Assembly: GCA_004376895.1 (NCBI GenBank)
Contig: SOIH01000224.1
Location: 1-33,082, forward strand
DNA: 33,082 nucleotides
Direction: 5' to 3'
DNA from: Anaerolineales bacterium
GTDB lineage: Bacteria; Chloroflexota; Anaerolineae; Anaerolineales; E44-bin32
Positions 1 to 9,671 of the stretch are shown piece after piece. The position numbers were made by a program, and so were the translations under genes. The first letter of the stretch is position 1. Each line of letters begins with the position of its first letter. The notes below the pieces were generated by a model, which was not told the origin of the DNA, did not search any database, and saw only the letters and a program-made list of their open reading frames with translations.

Positions 1-66
1 CCATTTTACCCGCAAAATACTGCGCTAATGTGTTTTGCTGGCGAGCGCTGAGGTGGCGGGCGCTGG

Positions 67-72
67 TATAAT
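67..72 (+). promoter_or_regulatory. -10 box of recO (extended, probably leaderless)
   Basis: A perfect TATAAT is preceded by TGG, so it fits the extended -10 form (TG, one base, hexamer). No convincing -35 box lies 16-18 bases upstream. The ATG of recO begins seven bases after the hexamer, which is about where transcription should start, so the mRNA may have little or no 5' leader. No Shine-Dalgarno sequence is seen near the ATG, which agrees with a leaderless start. Confidence 0.55.
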
Positions 73-78
73 CGATCT

Positions 79-873
79 ATGCCAGAGCGAGAGCGACTCT
101 ATCGGGCGGAAGGGATCGTGCTGAGCCGAAAAGATTTTGGCGAGGCGGATCGCTTGTTAACCGTCTTCACCCGAGAGTATGGGAAATTAAAACAAATCGC
201 GAAGGGTGTTCGTCGGCCAAAATCGCGCAAAGCCGGTCATCTTGAGCTTTTTACGCGCGTTCAGCTGCTCGCTGCCCGTGGGCGTGAGTTAGATGTCATC
301 ACGCAGGTTGAGGCGATAGAAACCTACCCGCAGTTGAGCAAGGACCTACAGCTTATTGGCCAGGCCTCCTATATTCTGGAATTGGTCAAGCATTTTGCAG
401 TGCAAGGGGAGGTAAACCGCGAGCTCTACCGTCTCCTTGTTGAGACGCTTGGGCGGCTAAACTCGGGTGATCCATCGTCCAAAGTCACCCGTTACTTTGA
501 ACTCCGTCTTCTGGAACTGGCTGGTTATCGTCCCGAGTTGTTTCGCTGTGGTCATTGCCAGTTGGAGATCAGACCAGAGGCGCAATTCTTCTCCTATATC
601 GATGGAGGCGTTCTCTGTCCGAATTGCGGTCGGGAGCAGAAGGGTGTTCGCCCAATCACGCTGGCAGCTTTGAAGGTTATGCGTCACTATCAACGGAACC
701 CTTTTTCGATCGCCTCAACTGCCCGGATTCAAATAAAGGTTCATCAAGAACTGGATCACCTGATGGAAGGCTTTTTCATTTATCTCACAGAACACAAGCT
801 GAATTCACCGCGTTTTCTGCGACGAATTAACCAGAATTCCATCATAACCCTGGAAGAAGACAAGATCGCGTAG
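79..873 (+). CDS. recO: DNA repair protein RecO
   Basis: RecO is the RecFOR mediator that binds single-stranded DNA and SSB and helps load RecA during gap repair. The 264-residue length is usual for the family. The N-terminal part (about residues 6-80) matches the RecO OB-fold, with the typical [19 protein letters not shown] stretch. A helical domain follows, and a four-cysteine zinc site is present at C157, C160, C180 and C183 (CxxC, 19 residues, CxxC). The ATG at 79 is chosen because the match starts there. It has no Shine-Dalgarno sequence and sits just after a TATAAT box. The gene lies 13 bases before the fused glycyl-tRNA synthetase gene, so the two are probably co-transcribed. The order recO, glyRS, dnaG, rpoD also occurs in Firmicutes. 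Confidence 0.93.
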   Translation: MPERERLYRAEGIVLSRKDFGEADRLLTVFTREYGKLKQIAKGVRRPKSRKAGHLELFTRVQLLAARGRELDVITQVEAIETYPQLSKDLQLIGQASYILELVKHFAVQGEVNRELYRLLVETLGRLNSGDPSSKVTRYFELRLLELAGYRPELFRCGHCQLEIRPEAQFFSYIDGGVLCPNCGREQKGVRPITLAALKVMRHYQRNPFSIASTARIQIKVHQELDHLMEGFFIYLTEHKLNSPRFLRRINQNSIITLEEDKIA

Positions 874-886
874 GAGAGGAAATATT

Positions 887-3883
887 TTGACCAATCAATC
901 CAAAACAACGCTGCAGGAAGTAATTATGAAGCTGCAGGAATTCTGGGCCGACCAAGGATGCATTATTTGGCAGCCATACCATACCGAGGTTGGCGCCGGC
1001 ACGATGAACCCTGCCACTTTTTTACGCGTCCTCGGACCTGAGGATTGGTGGGTTGCATACGTAGAACCATCGATTCGCCCCACAGACAGCCGCTATGGAG
1101 AAAATCCAAATAGGTGGGGGCATTACTATCAATTCCAGGTCATCCTGAAACCGGATCCGGGGAATCCACAAGAGCGATACCTTGACTCACTCATCGCTTT
1201 GGGCATCGACCCGGCCAAACACGATATCCGTTTTGTCGAAGATAATTGGGAGCAGCCAGCGCTCGGCGCCTGGGGACTGGGCTGGGAAGTCTGGATGGAC
1301 GGACAGGAAATCACACAGTATACGTACTTCCAGCAAGCTGGAGGGAAGACTCTCGACCCGGTCTCTGTGGAAATCACATATGGTCTTGAACGGATCGTGT
1401 TGGCGCTCCAATCGATTGAGAGTTTCATTGACATACAGTGGAATGAGCATCTGACTTATGGCGATATCCTCCTTCAACCTGAGCGCGAGTACAGCCGCTA
1501 CAATTATGAAGTTGCCGATGTCGAGCGGTTACGAACGATGTACGATGAGTTCGAAGCGGAGGCGAACGCATGCCTTGATGCGGGTTTGGTTTTCCCCGCC
1601 CACGATTACATCTTGAAGTGTTCACATACCTTTAATCTGCTGGACGGGCGCGGGGCGGTCGGTGTGACCGAGCGTGCGGCACTCTTCGGACGTATGCGAG
1701 AGCTCGCTCGACGCGTGACAGATCGCTACCTCGAAGAGCGGGAGAGCGCCGGCTTCCCTTGGCGATCTCGTTGGCAGGTTGCACTTCCTGAAGTTCCCTC
1801 AGTCGAACCAAGCACAGCGCCGTCTGAGCCCGCACCATTTCTTCTCGAGATCGGCACCGAGGAGCTCCCAGCAAACGATCTGGCATCAGCTCTCTCTCAG
1901 CTAGAACAGGGTTCCAGGAAGATGCTCGAAGAGAGCCGTTTGCATTATCAGAATCTCAAGGTGCTTGGGACGCCACGTCGGCTGGTGCTCTATGTTGAGG
2001 GTCTGGCACCGGCTCAGGAGGAGCGAACCACACTCGAGAAAGGACCACCTGTTGATCGGGCTTTCGATGCTGAGGGGAAGCCGACGAAAGCCGCGCAGGG
2101 CTTCGCGCGCAGCAAGGGCGTCAGCCTGGATGCGCTTAAGCGAGAGGAAATTGATGGGGGCGTCTATGTTGTTGCAGAGGTGCAACAAATGGGTGAACCC
2201 GCCGATCAGGTTCTCGGTGAGAAGATCCCTGACCTTATCGATGGCATTCGATTTGAGAAATCCATGCGTTGGAATCAAACCCAGGTGGCGTTCTCTAGGC
2301 CCATCCGCTGGCTGCTGGCGCTGCATGGTGAACATGTTGTGCCCTGTGAGTACGCTGATTTGTCGACAGGCAGAACGACACGTCTGCTACGCTTCCAGGC
2401 GACAGAAAGTACAACGATTCAAGATGCTGCGGATTACTTGCGGGTCATGAATGAGGGTGGAATTCTGCTCGATGTAGATGAGCGCAGGCACCGTATCCAG
2501 AAGGAGATAACACGTCTGGCACAAGAAGTGGGTGGCGAAATCGTCGACGCCCCCAATCTCCTAGCTGAGGTGACGAATCTCGTTGAAATGCCGACCGCAT
2601 TCCGCGGCGAATTCGATAAAGAATTCCTGGAGCTGCCGCGGGAAGTGCTCATCTCCGTAATGAAGAAACATCAGCGATATTTTCCGATTGAGAAAAAGGG
2701 CACATTGCTGCCCTACTTTATCAGTGTGCGCAACGGTGGTGAGGCGCACCTGAATACCGTTACTAAAGGGAACGAGAATGTCATCCGAGCTCGTTTCGCC
2801 GATGCAGCGTACTTCGTGAAGAAAGACCTCACGCTTCCGCTAGAATCCTATTTGCCAAAACTGAGTACCCTGACCTTCGAATCGAGCTTGGGGTCGATGC
2901 TGGATAAAGTCTCGCGCATCGAAAAACTGACGGCTACTGTTGGCGAGATGCTGGGGCTCGACAAAAAAGCGATCGCTGTCGCTCAGCGAGCGGCGCATCT
3001 GTGCAAAGCGGATCTTGCTACGCAGATGGTGATTGAAATGACAGCGCTACAAGGCGAGATCGGACGGGTGTATGCTCTCGAAAGCGGTGAACCTGAGGGA
3101 GTCGCCGACGCGATTCTGGAACATTACCTGCCACGCTCTGCTAAAGACCGCCTTCCGGAGACGGATGCGGGGCTCGCAGTCGGGTTGGCGGATCGCCTTG
3201 ATACACTCATTGGACTAATCGCAGCCGGATACAAACCAACGGGGGCGCGGGATCCATTTGCCCTGCGTCGTACAGCAATTGGTCTAGTCCATGTGTTGAT
3301 TGTGCGTAATATCTCGATGGATCTGCGTGTTGCAATCGACGCCGCTAAGGAGCATTTGCCCATCCAAGCGTCGGAAGATACTGTCCAGGAATGCCTAGAA
3401 TTCATTACGACACGGTTACAAGCCCATCTGCTTGCAGAGGGGAAGCCGCACGACGCGATCGAGGCAGTCCTGGCGGAACAGGCCTATGATCCCACCCATG
3501 CGGCAGGTGCGGTGGAAAAGCTGAAGGGCTGGCGGGAGCGAGATGATTGGCCTGAGATGCTGCAAGCTTATGCGCGTTGTGCTCGCATAACTCGCGGCGA
3601 AGAAGAAATATTTACCGTCCGCCCAGAAATACTTGAAGAGGATGCAGAGAAGGAACTCTTCGCGGCGGTTCTCGGTGCTGAACGTGTTGATCGAAAGGTG
3701 GGATCAATCGACGATTTCTTCACGATGTTTCAATCGCTTGTCCCGGTCATAACGCGTTACTTTGACGATGTTCTCGTCATGGCCGAAGAGCCAGAGCTTC
3801 GTAGTAACCGGTTGGGCACGATCCAACGCGTTGTGAAGTTGGCACATAATGTGCTGGATCTCTCCAGATTGGAAGGCTTTTAG
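887..3883 (+). CDS. glyS: Glycyl-tRNA synthetase, alpha and beta subunits fused in one chain
   Basis: This enzyme charges tRNA-Gly with glycine using ATP. Residues 1 to about 295 correspond to the whole alpha subunit (GlyQ), the class II catalytic part, with conserved stretches such as [17 protein letters not shown] and [16 protein letters not shown] Pro/Ser/Thr/Glu-rich linker at about 300-317 leads into the beta subunit (GlyS), which starts at [11 protein letters not shown] (318-328) and includes the HD-type region around KADLATQMV (707-715) and a C-terminal DALR-like anticodon-binding domain. In most bacteria these are two genes, and a fused chain of about 1000 residues is known in some lineages. 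The start is TTG at 887, supported by a strong AGGAGAGGA ribosome site six bases upstream. There is no frameshift or internal stop, so the fusion is genuine in this sequence. Confidence 0.95.
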   Translation: MTNQSKTTLQEVIMKLQEFWADQGCIIWQPYHTEVGAGTMNPATFLRVLGPEDWWVAYVEPSIRPTDSRYGENPNRWGHYYQFQVILKPDPGNPQERYLDSLIALGIDPAKHDIRFVEDNWEQPALGAWGLGWEVWMDGQEITQYTYFQQAGGKTLDPVSVEITYGLERIVLALQSIESFIDIQWNEHLTYGDILLQPEREYSRYNYEVADVERLRTMYDEFEAEANACLDAGLVFPAHDYILKCSHTFNLLDGRGAVGVTERAALFGRMRELARRVTDRYLEERESAGFPWRSRWQVALPEVPSVEPSTAPSEPAPFLLEIGTEELPANDLASALSQLEQGSRKMLEESRLHYQNLKVLGTPRRLVLYVEGLAPAQEERTTLEKGPPVDRAFDAEGKPTKAAQGFARSKGVSLDALKREEIDGGVYVVAEVQQMGEPADQVLGEKIPDLIDGIRFEKSMRWNQTQVAFSRPIRWLLALHGEHVVPCEYADLSTGRTTRLLRFQATESTTIQDAADYLRVMNEGGILLDVDERRHRIQKEITRLAQEVGGEIVDAPNLLAEVTNLVEMPTAFRGEFDKEFLELPREVLISVMKKHQRYFPIEKKGTLLPYFISVRNGGEAHLNTVTKGNENVIRARFADAAYFVKKDLTLPLESYLPKLSTLTFESSLGSMLDKVSRIEKLTATVGEMLGLDKKAIAVAQRAAHLCKADLATQMVIEMTALQGEIGRVYALESGEPEGVADAILEHYLPRSAKDRLPETDAGLAVGLADRLDTLIGLIAAGYKPTGARDPFALRRTAIGLVHVLIVRNISMDLRVAIDAAKEHLPIQASEDTVQECLEFITTRLQAHLLAEGKPHDAIEAVLAEQAYDPTHAAGAVEKLKGWRERDDWPEMLQAYARCARITRGEEEIFTVRPEILEEDAEKELFAAVLGAERVDRKVGSIDDFFTMFQSLVPVITRYFDDVLVMAEEPELRSNRLGTIQRVVKLAHNVLDLSRLEGF

Positions 3884-3924
3884 CGGATTTCGTTTGAAGC
3901 AGGCAAACAGATCTCAGCCCATCG

Positions 3925-3943
3925 GCCTCAAAGGGTTTGAGGC
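3925..3943 (+). terminator. Hairpin after glyS, possible terminator without T-tract
   Basis: Arms GCCTCAAA and TTTGAGGC pair over eight bases around a GGG loop, 41 bases after the glyS stop. No run of T follows, so this is not a canonical intrinsic terminator. It could protect the 3' end or act with Rho. Confidence 0.3.
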
Positions 3944-4084
3944 GGGAAGATGTGAACCTCCTGCGCATGCTCCCGGTAAAAATTTTTGAGAATGAGGTCC
4001 TGTTGTCAATGGTTTCTCTGAAAGTTTAGATTCTAGGGTGAGCTGACCCCCTGGATGCCCCATACTGGGGTTGGGGATAATGCA

Positions 4085-4113
4085 TTGCTCACTACAAATG
4101 ACGCGGCTATAAT
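4085..4113 (+). promoter_or_regulatory. Sigma-70 type promoter before the candidate RNA and dnaG
   Basis: A perfect TATAAT at 4108-4113 is preceded by TTGCTC at 4085-4090 with an ideal 17-base spacer. The predicted start is near 4119-4120, about 230 bases upstream of the dnaG ATG. It could drive a structured RNA, the dnaG-rpoD transcript, or both. Confidence 0.5.
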
Positions 4114-4118
4114 CGTCT

Positions 4119-4256
4119 GTCGCGGGCGTTAGCGCTGTCTCTCAAGGAATGGGCTACCCTCCACACGGGTTTAAGTCATGCATTTCGCAGCGGAGGGGAT
4201 GTCCCTTTAATCCATCTCACCATTCAATCATTCCAGCGTCATCGAAAAGAGACAGA
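4119..4256 (+). ncRNA. Candidate structured small RNA or leader (6S-like rod?)
   Basis: Downstream of the TATAAT box the sequence shows nested complementary arms: CTGTCTCT (4135-4142) with AGAGACAG (4248-4255); GGAATG (4146-4151) with CATTCC (4229-4234); GGG (4151-4153, sharing one base with the previous arm) with CCC (4203-4205); CCCTCC (4157-4162) with GGAGGG (4192-4197); and a small TGC/GCA tip (4179-4189). Together these give a single long rod with a large one-sided bulge on the 3' side. That layout, one rod with a central bubble just after a strong promoter, recalls 6S RNA, but I cannot align it to the family with confidence. It lacks the signature motifs of tmRNA, RNase P RNA or SRP RNA. 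A structured 5' leader of dnaG is the main alternative. The 3' end is not defined by a terminator. Confidence 0.3.
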
Positions 4257-4351
4257 TCTGGCAAGTCGGAACATTCAAGAAGCCATTCACGTTTAGTTTG
4301 GGTGAGGTCGGTTGGAATGCCCTCATTAGATGCAATGGGAACTAGAGGCTG

Positions 4352-6283
4352 ATGGGCGTTATCGACGAAGTCAAAGATCGCATCGATATCGTCGACCTGG
4401 TCGGCGAATCGGTAAAACTCAGGAAGTCCGGGAAGAATTACACGGGCTTTTGCCCATTCCATCCTAATAAACGGACTCCTGCGTTTGCCGTCTTTCCAGA
4501 TAGTGGGACATGGCGGTGTTTCGGCGCATGCAGCGAGGGTGGCGATATATTCAGTTATGTAATGAAGAAAGAGGGCTGGGACTTCTCCGAGACCTTGGCC
4601 TATCTCGCCGAGCGTGCAGGCGTAGAGCTAGTACCACACACACCGGAGCAAGAGGCGGAGGATGAAAGTCGCCAGAGATTGCATGAACTGCTCGACGCAA
4701 CGGTCACCTTTTTCCGTCACCAAATGTTTTCGACAGCCGCAGGAGAACCCGCCCACGCCTATCTTCGTGATCGTGGCATAAGTGATGCAACACTGGAGAC
4801 GTTTGAGGTTGGGTATGCGCCCGATTCTTGGGACGTGACAATGAAGCATCTCATCGAACGGGGTTTCCAGGAACGCGACCTTGTGGATGCAGGAGTAGTT
4901 TCTGAACGTGAATCGGGTGGTCTTTTCGACCGCTTTAGAAATCGAGTCATGTTCCCGATACGCGATGTGCGTGGCCGCATGGCGGGCTTTGGTGCGAGGG
5001 TTCTTGATCCCGAAGCTATTCCCAAGTATCTGAACTCACCGCAAACCTCGATCTTCGATAAAGGACGGCTCCTGTATGGGCTGGATAAATCCCGACAGGA
5101 TATCCGGAAGCTGGATCAGGCGGTCATTGTTGAGGGTTACATGGATGTCATCGGATTGCATCAAGCCGGTTTTTGTAACGCGGTATCTCCAATGGGCACG
5201 GCGCTCACAGAGAGCCAACTTCGCTTATTGAAGCGTTACAGCCGGCGGATTGTCCTGGCACTGGATGCTGATACGGCTGGAAGCCAGGCAACTTTACGCG
5301 GTCTGGATATCGCTCGTGAGACGCTCGATCGGGAAGCCGATCCGGTTTTTAATGCTCGGGGGTTGGTCCGTCACGAAGGCCGGCTGGATGCGGATCTGCG
5401 GATTGTCACCCTGCCGCAGGGTTTGGATCCGGACGAGGTCGTTTTAGACAATCCAGAAGCCTGGACGGGACTGCTTGAAGGTGCGCAGACGATTGTGAAT
5501 TACGTGCTCGATGTTGCGACTGCAGCGCGCGATATTGAAGATCCCAAAGCGAAAGCAGAGATCGCCCGCCAAGTACTGCCACTGATCGAAGATGTTGCCG
5601 ATCCTGTCGAGCGGGAAGTGTATCGTCAAAACCTCGCTCGACGGTTGAAAGTGGACGAACGTGCGTTGCTCCAGTGGCGAAAAACGAAACCCCGACGCAG
5701 CCGGCGTCCACCTCAGGTTGTGAGTGAAGCAGAGGAGAAACCCACTGGTTTCTCTCCTTCAAGTGCGGTAGAAAGCTTCTGCCTGGCTGTGCTGTTAGAT
5801 CACCCCGAACTGCTTTATCGTGTAGACCGGGAATTCCAGGCGTTGGAGATCGAACGTTCATCGAATCAGGATTTTTCGAGCACCGAGTACCAGATGATTT
5901 TTAAAGTAATTCGCTCTGCACTTGGTCAGCATGAAGAAGAGCCGGTTCACTATTGGCAGAATAATCTCGAGCCTCAACTGTATTCCATAGCGGAGACGTT
6001 GATAGATGAGTTTGGTAATATTGATATCCTACAACAGAAGGTCATAAATGAAGTGATTGCCAACTTCTTTCGTTTACGCAAGCGGTGGCTTGAATCAGAA
6101 CTCACGCATATAAGATTCCAGCTTGAAACCTTGCAGGAGCAGTCGCCATCGGAAGATGCTGACCAACGGGAGCAAATTTGGCAGCTTACCCGAGCGGTCC
6201 AGCGCTTGGCAGATATTGAGAGGCGTTTGGATCGTGTGCTTTCACGTCATGGCGGACCGATTTCAACTACAGCTGTCCTTTAG
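4352..6283 (+). CDS. dnaG: DNA primase DnaG
   Basis: DnaG makes the RNA primers for chromosome replication. At 643 residues it has the usual length. The N-terminal zinc-binding domain has C34, H37, C56 and C60, although the last pair is spaced C-x3-C (CFGAC), one residue longer than the common C-x2-C. The catalytic core and TOPRIM fold follow, with the acidic residues visible as VEGYMD (E261) and LALDADTAG (D305, D307). The C-terminal third (about 470-640) is the helical region expected to bind the replicative helicase. The ATG at 4352 has AGAGG three bases upstream, a short spacing. The rpoD gene starts 12 bases after the stop and its ribosome site overlaps the dnaG stop codon, so the two are translated from one message. 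This is the core of the classical macromolecular synthesis operon, here without rpsU. Confidence 0.95.
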   Translation: MGVIDEVKDRIDIVDLVGESVKLRKSGKNYTGFCPFHPNKRTPAFAVFPDSGTWRCFGACSEGGDIFSYVMKKEGWDFSETLAYLAERAGVELVPHTPEQEAEDESRQRLHELLDATVTFFRHQMFSTAAGEPAHAYLRDRGISDATLETFEVGYAPDSWDVTMKHLIERGFQERDLVDAGVVSERESGGLFDRFRNRVMFPIRDVRGRMAGFGARVLDPEAIPKYLNSPQTSIFDKGRLLYGLDKSRQDIRKLDQAVIVEGYMDVIGLHQAGFCNAVSPMGTALTESQLRLLKRYSRRIVLALDADTAGSQATLRGLDIARETLDREADPVFNARGLVRHEGRLDADLRIVTLPQGLDPDEVVLDNPEAWTGLLEGAQTIVNYVLDVATAARDIEDPKAKAEIARQVLPLIEDVADPVEREVYRQNLARRLKVDERALLQWRKTKPRRSRRPPQVVSEAEEKPTGFSPSSAVESFCLAVLLDHPELLYRVDREFQALEIERSSNQDFSSTEYQMIFKVIRSALGQHEEEPVHYWQNNLEPQLYSIAETLIDEFGNIDILQQKVINEVIANFFRLRKRWLESELTHIRFQLETLQEQSPSEDADQREQIWQLTRAVQRLADIERRLDRVLSRHGGPISTTAVL

Positions 6284-6295
6284 AGGTTAAGCCGA

Positions 6296-7870
<1,575 letters not shown>

Positions 7871-7909
7871 AGCTTTTTATAGGATCGCATATCTTTTATT
7901 AAACAAAAA

Positions 7910-7948
7910 CCTCCCGCAGCTCTAGACCTGCGGGAGGTTTATATTATC
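7910..7948 (+). terminator. Intrinsic terminator of the dnaG-rpoD unit
   Basis: Arms CCTCCCGCAG (7910-7919) and CTGCGGGAGG (7928-7937) pair over ten bases with an eight-base loop, followed by TTTATATTAT. The A-rich stretch before the hairpin lets the stem extend and may also allow termination in reverse. It lies 39 bases after the rpoD stop. Confidence 0.9.
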
Positions 7949-7994
7949 CAACATGCGGGACTTCTAGGATGCGTTTGAATCTATCTCAGTCGTA

Positions 7995-8038
7995 CTCCCG
8001 AAGTCTCTAAGAATGAAGGAGCATGAGGTTTTCGGGAG
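7995..8038 (+). repeat. Inverted repeat upstream of the nuo promoter
   Basis: Arms CTCCCGAA (7995-8002) and TTCGGGAG (8031-8038) are perfectly complementary over eight bases with a 28-base spacer. There is no T-tract. It could be a second transcriptional barrier or a protein-binding site; the sequence does not decide. Confidence 0.4.
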
Positions 8039-8042
8039 CTAA

Positions 8043-8060
8043 TTGTGCAATCTGTCACAA
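8043..8060. promoter_or_regulatory. CRP/FNR-family-like operator dyad upstream of nuoA
   Basis: TTGTG, eight bases, CACAA forms an 18-base dyad close to the CRP-type consensus TGTGA-N6-TCACA: the right half TCACA is perfect, the left half is TGTGC. Its centre (8051.5) is 81.5 bases upstream of the start predicted from the -10 box at 8121-8126, one of the helical-phase positions used by class I activators. No regulator gene is nearby, so the binding protein is unknown. Confidence 0.35.
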
Positions 8061-8077
8061 AGTTTGATGTCAGATTT

Positions 8078-8097
8078 CCTCCGATACCCCCTCCGAT
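8078..8097. repeat. Direct repeat abutting the nuo -35 box
   Basis: The octamer CCTCCGAT occurs at 8078-8085 and again at 8090-8097, a 12-base period, ending exactly where the proposed -35 box starts. Such spacing on one DNA face could suit an activator that binds direct repeats. It may also be chance. Confidence 0.35.
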
Positions 8098-8126
8098 TTG
8101 TTCCGCCTATGCCCTTGTGATAGAAT
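8098..8126 (+). promoter_or_regulatory. Predicted promoter of the nuo operon
   Basis: TTGTTC (8098-8103) and TAGAAT (8121-8126) are separated by exactly 17 bases, and TG at 8118-8119 makes an extended -10. The start should be near 8133, giving a leader of about 58 bases before nuoA. The weak -35 suggests activator help. Confidence 0.5.
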
Positions 8127-8190
8127 GTGCATGTTGTGCCGGTTTGGATGTTTTCGAGCCGGTCACAAATTCGTTTCCCCTGAGGGCTGG

Positions 8191-8547
8191 ATGCCTGGTG
8201 AATATCTCCCCATCGCTGTTCTTATCATCCTGGCGACCGGCCTGGCTTTTTTAGTTGTTATCCTCGGTCATCTCTTCGGACCACGACGACCAAACCCTAT
8301 AAAAGCAGAACCCTACGAATCAGGAATGCGACCTTACGGCCCAGGCCGACGACGCGTCTCGGTCCATTTTTACCTGATCGCGGTCCTTTTTATTCTCTTC
8401 GATATTGAAATTGTGTTCCTTCTGCCCTGGGCAGTAGTGCTCCGTGAAATCAAGATGGTTGGTTTGATCGAGATGGCTGTCTTCATGCTGGTACTGTTGG
8501 TTGGTTTGATCTACGCTTGGAAAACGGGAGCGTTGGAATGGGAATAG
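8191..8547 (+). CDS. nuoA: NADH-quinone oxidoreductase subunit A
   Basis: NuoA is a small membrane subunit of complex I near the quinone-site entrance. The 118-residue product has three transmembrane helices (about 6-28, 59-82 and 90-110) and the family's conserved PYESG (41-45) and [12 protein letters not shown] (70-81). I start it at ATG 8191 rather than at the ATG at 8098. The extra 31 residues are Cys-rich and unlike NuoA, they begin at the predicted promoter, and GAGGG lies four bases before ATG 8191. It is the first of fourteen nuo genes and overlaps nuoB by 10 bases. Confidence 0.93.
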   Translation: MPGEYLPIAVLIILATGLAFLVVILGHLFGPRRPNPIKAEPYESGMRPYGPGRRRVSVHFYLIAVLFILFDIEIVFLLPWAVVLREIKMVGLIEMAVFMLVLLVGLIYAWKTGALEWE

Positions 8548-9020
8548 AGACCAAGCTAGGTAATTTAGGGTTTGTTACGACAACGCTCGAGAAAGTGGTG
8601 AACTGGAGCCGGGTACGGGCGATGTGGCCGGTGTTGTTCGGCTTAGCCTGCTGTGCGATCGAGATGATGGTTGCACAATCCTCGGATTATGATATGAGCC
8701 GCTTCGGGATGGAATTAATGCGCGCCAGCCCGCGGCAGAGCGATTTGATGATCGTTGCCGGTCGGCTCACGCGCAAGATGGCTCCGGTTCTTCGCCGGAT
8801 CTACGATCAAATGCCGGAACCGAAGTATGTCATAGCTTTGGGTGATTGCAGCTCGTGCGGGGGCATTTTTAATAATTACGCTATCGTCCCTGGCGTGGAT
8901 GAGATTGTCCCGGTTGATGTTTATGTCGCCGGATGCCCACCTCGCCCGGAAGCGTTGATTCACGGCATCCTCACTCTTTACGATAAGGTTGAGAACCAGA
9001 AAGTTAAGGATTGGGCTTGA
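8538..9020 (+). CDS. nuoB: NADH-quinone oxidoreductase subunit B
   Basis: NuoB carries the terminal [4Fe-4S] cluster N2, which passes electrons to quinone. Cluster ligands fit the adjacent pair C38-C39, C104 in GDCSSCGG, and C133 in AGCPPRPE. The length is 160 residues. The ATG at 8538 is preferred over the in-frame TTG at 8517 because GGGAG (8526-8530) lies seven bases upstream and the family match starts there. The gene overlaps the end of nuoA. A 99-base gap to nuoC follows, longer than most spacings in this operon, and holds a small hairpin. Confidence 0.95.
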   Translation: MGIETKLGNLGFVTTTLEKVVNWSRVRAMWPVLFGLACCAIEMMVAQSSDYDMSRFGMELMRASPRQSDLMIVAGRLTRKMAPVLRRIYDQMPEPKYVIALGDCSSCGGIFNNYAIVPGVDEIVPVDVYVAGCPPRPEALIHGILTLYDKVENQKVKDWA

Positions 9021-9023
9021 TCG

Positions 9024-9040
9024 TCGGTGATGTTCACCGA
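9024..9040 (+). repeat. Hairpin in the nuoB-nuoC gap
   Basis: TCGGTGA (9024-9030) and TCACCGA (9034-9040) are perfectly complementary with a TGT loop, directly after the nuoB stop. No T-tract follows, so RNA processing or stability is more likely than termination. Confidence 0.4.
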
Positions 9041-9119
9041 TCGAAGGGCTGCTCTGCTTGGACACTAGTTTATTCGTGCCTGTCCGAACCGGTACCGATC
9101 AAACAGAGGTAGTTTACGA

Positions 9120-9641
9120 ATGACTGTCGTTGAAAAAGCCGTAGCGAAATTGAAGCGAGAGCTTGGTGAAAGCATCACGGTTGATGAGCCATTCCGGGGA
9201 CAAACTTCAATGACTCTGGATCGCGAAGTTATCGTTACCGCATGCCAGATGCTGCGAGATGATCCCGATCTGGATTTCAACTTTCTCGCAGCGCTAACGG
9301 CCGTGGATTACTGGCCTTCCGAACCTCGTTTTAAGATTGTCTATCAACTATATAGTTTGGCGAATAAGGAATTCATCGGCCTTCGTGTTCTACTAAGCGG
9401 TGAATCACCCGAAATCTCAACTATAGAAAACATCTACCCGAATGCGAATTGGCATGAGCGCGAAGTTTTCGATATGTTCGGCGTGACGTTTAAGGATCAT
9501 TCCGATCAACGCCGCATCATCATGCCTTACGACTGGGAGGGACATCCTCTGCGCAAAGATTATCCACTTGGTTATGAGGAGGTCCAGTTCACCTTTAATT
9601 TCGACGAGATTGATAAACGCAAACCGTATGCGAAAGAATAG
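9120..9641 (+). CDS. nuoC: NADH-quinone oxidoreductase subunit C
   Basis: NuoC is the 30-kDa peripheral-arm subunit that packs against NuoD and NuoB and helps hold the connecting module. Its 173 residues include the 30-kDa signature region with HEREVFDMFGV (112-122) and RIIMPYDWEGHPLRKDYPL. It is a separate gene, not fused to nuoD as in E. coli. The ATG at 9120 has AGAGG ten bases upstream. nuoD begins 30 bases after its stop. Confidence 0.94.
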   Translation: MTVVEKAVAKLKRELGESITVDEPFRGQTSMTLDREVIVTACQMLRDDPDLDFNFLAALTAVDYWPSEPRFKIVYQLYSLANKEFIGLRVLLSGESPEISTIENIYPNANWHEREVFDMFGVTFKDHSDQRRIIMPYDWEGHPLRKDYPLGYEEVQFTFNFDEIDKRKPYAKE

Positions 9642-9671
9642 CCGGGAGCCCTCAATACGAGGATCGTAGGA

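Larger units (their letters stand above)
3884..4351. other. Gene-free interval between glyS and dnaG
   Basis: No protein-coding frame with family resemblance or a ribosome site was found in these 468 bases. It holds a perfect 8-bp hairpin at 3925-3943 (arms GCCTCAAA and TTTGAGGC, loop GGG) with no T-tract, a small CCCCA/TGGGG hairpin at 4058-4070, a consensus promoter at 4085-4113 and a stretch with nested complementary arms at 4135-4255. In Bacillus subtilis the genes ccpN and yqfL sit between glyS and dnaG; neither is recognisable here. Confidence 0.7.
7871..8190. other. rpoD-nuoA intergenic control region
   Basis: These 320 bases hold no gene. They contain the rpoD terminator (7910-7937), a second inverted repeat (7995-8038), a CRP/FNR-like dyad (8043-8060), a direct repeat (8078-8097), a sigma-70 promoter (8098-8126) and the nuoA leader. 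A reading frame runs in from 8098 ahead of nuoA, but its N-terminus resembles no NuoA and it would start at the promoter itself. Confidence 0.75.

Noticed and set aside
4149-4352. A 67-codon frame across the dnaG leader
   Set aside because: It has no ribosome site or family resemblance and lies on the arms of the proposed RNA structure.
8098-8190. A 31-residue N-terminal extension of NuoA
   Set aside because: The residues do not resemble NuoA and the region carries the predicted promoter.
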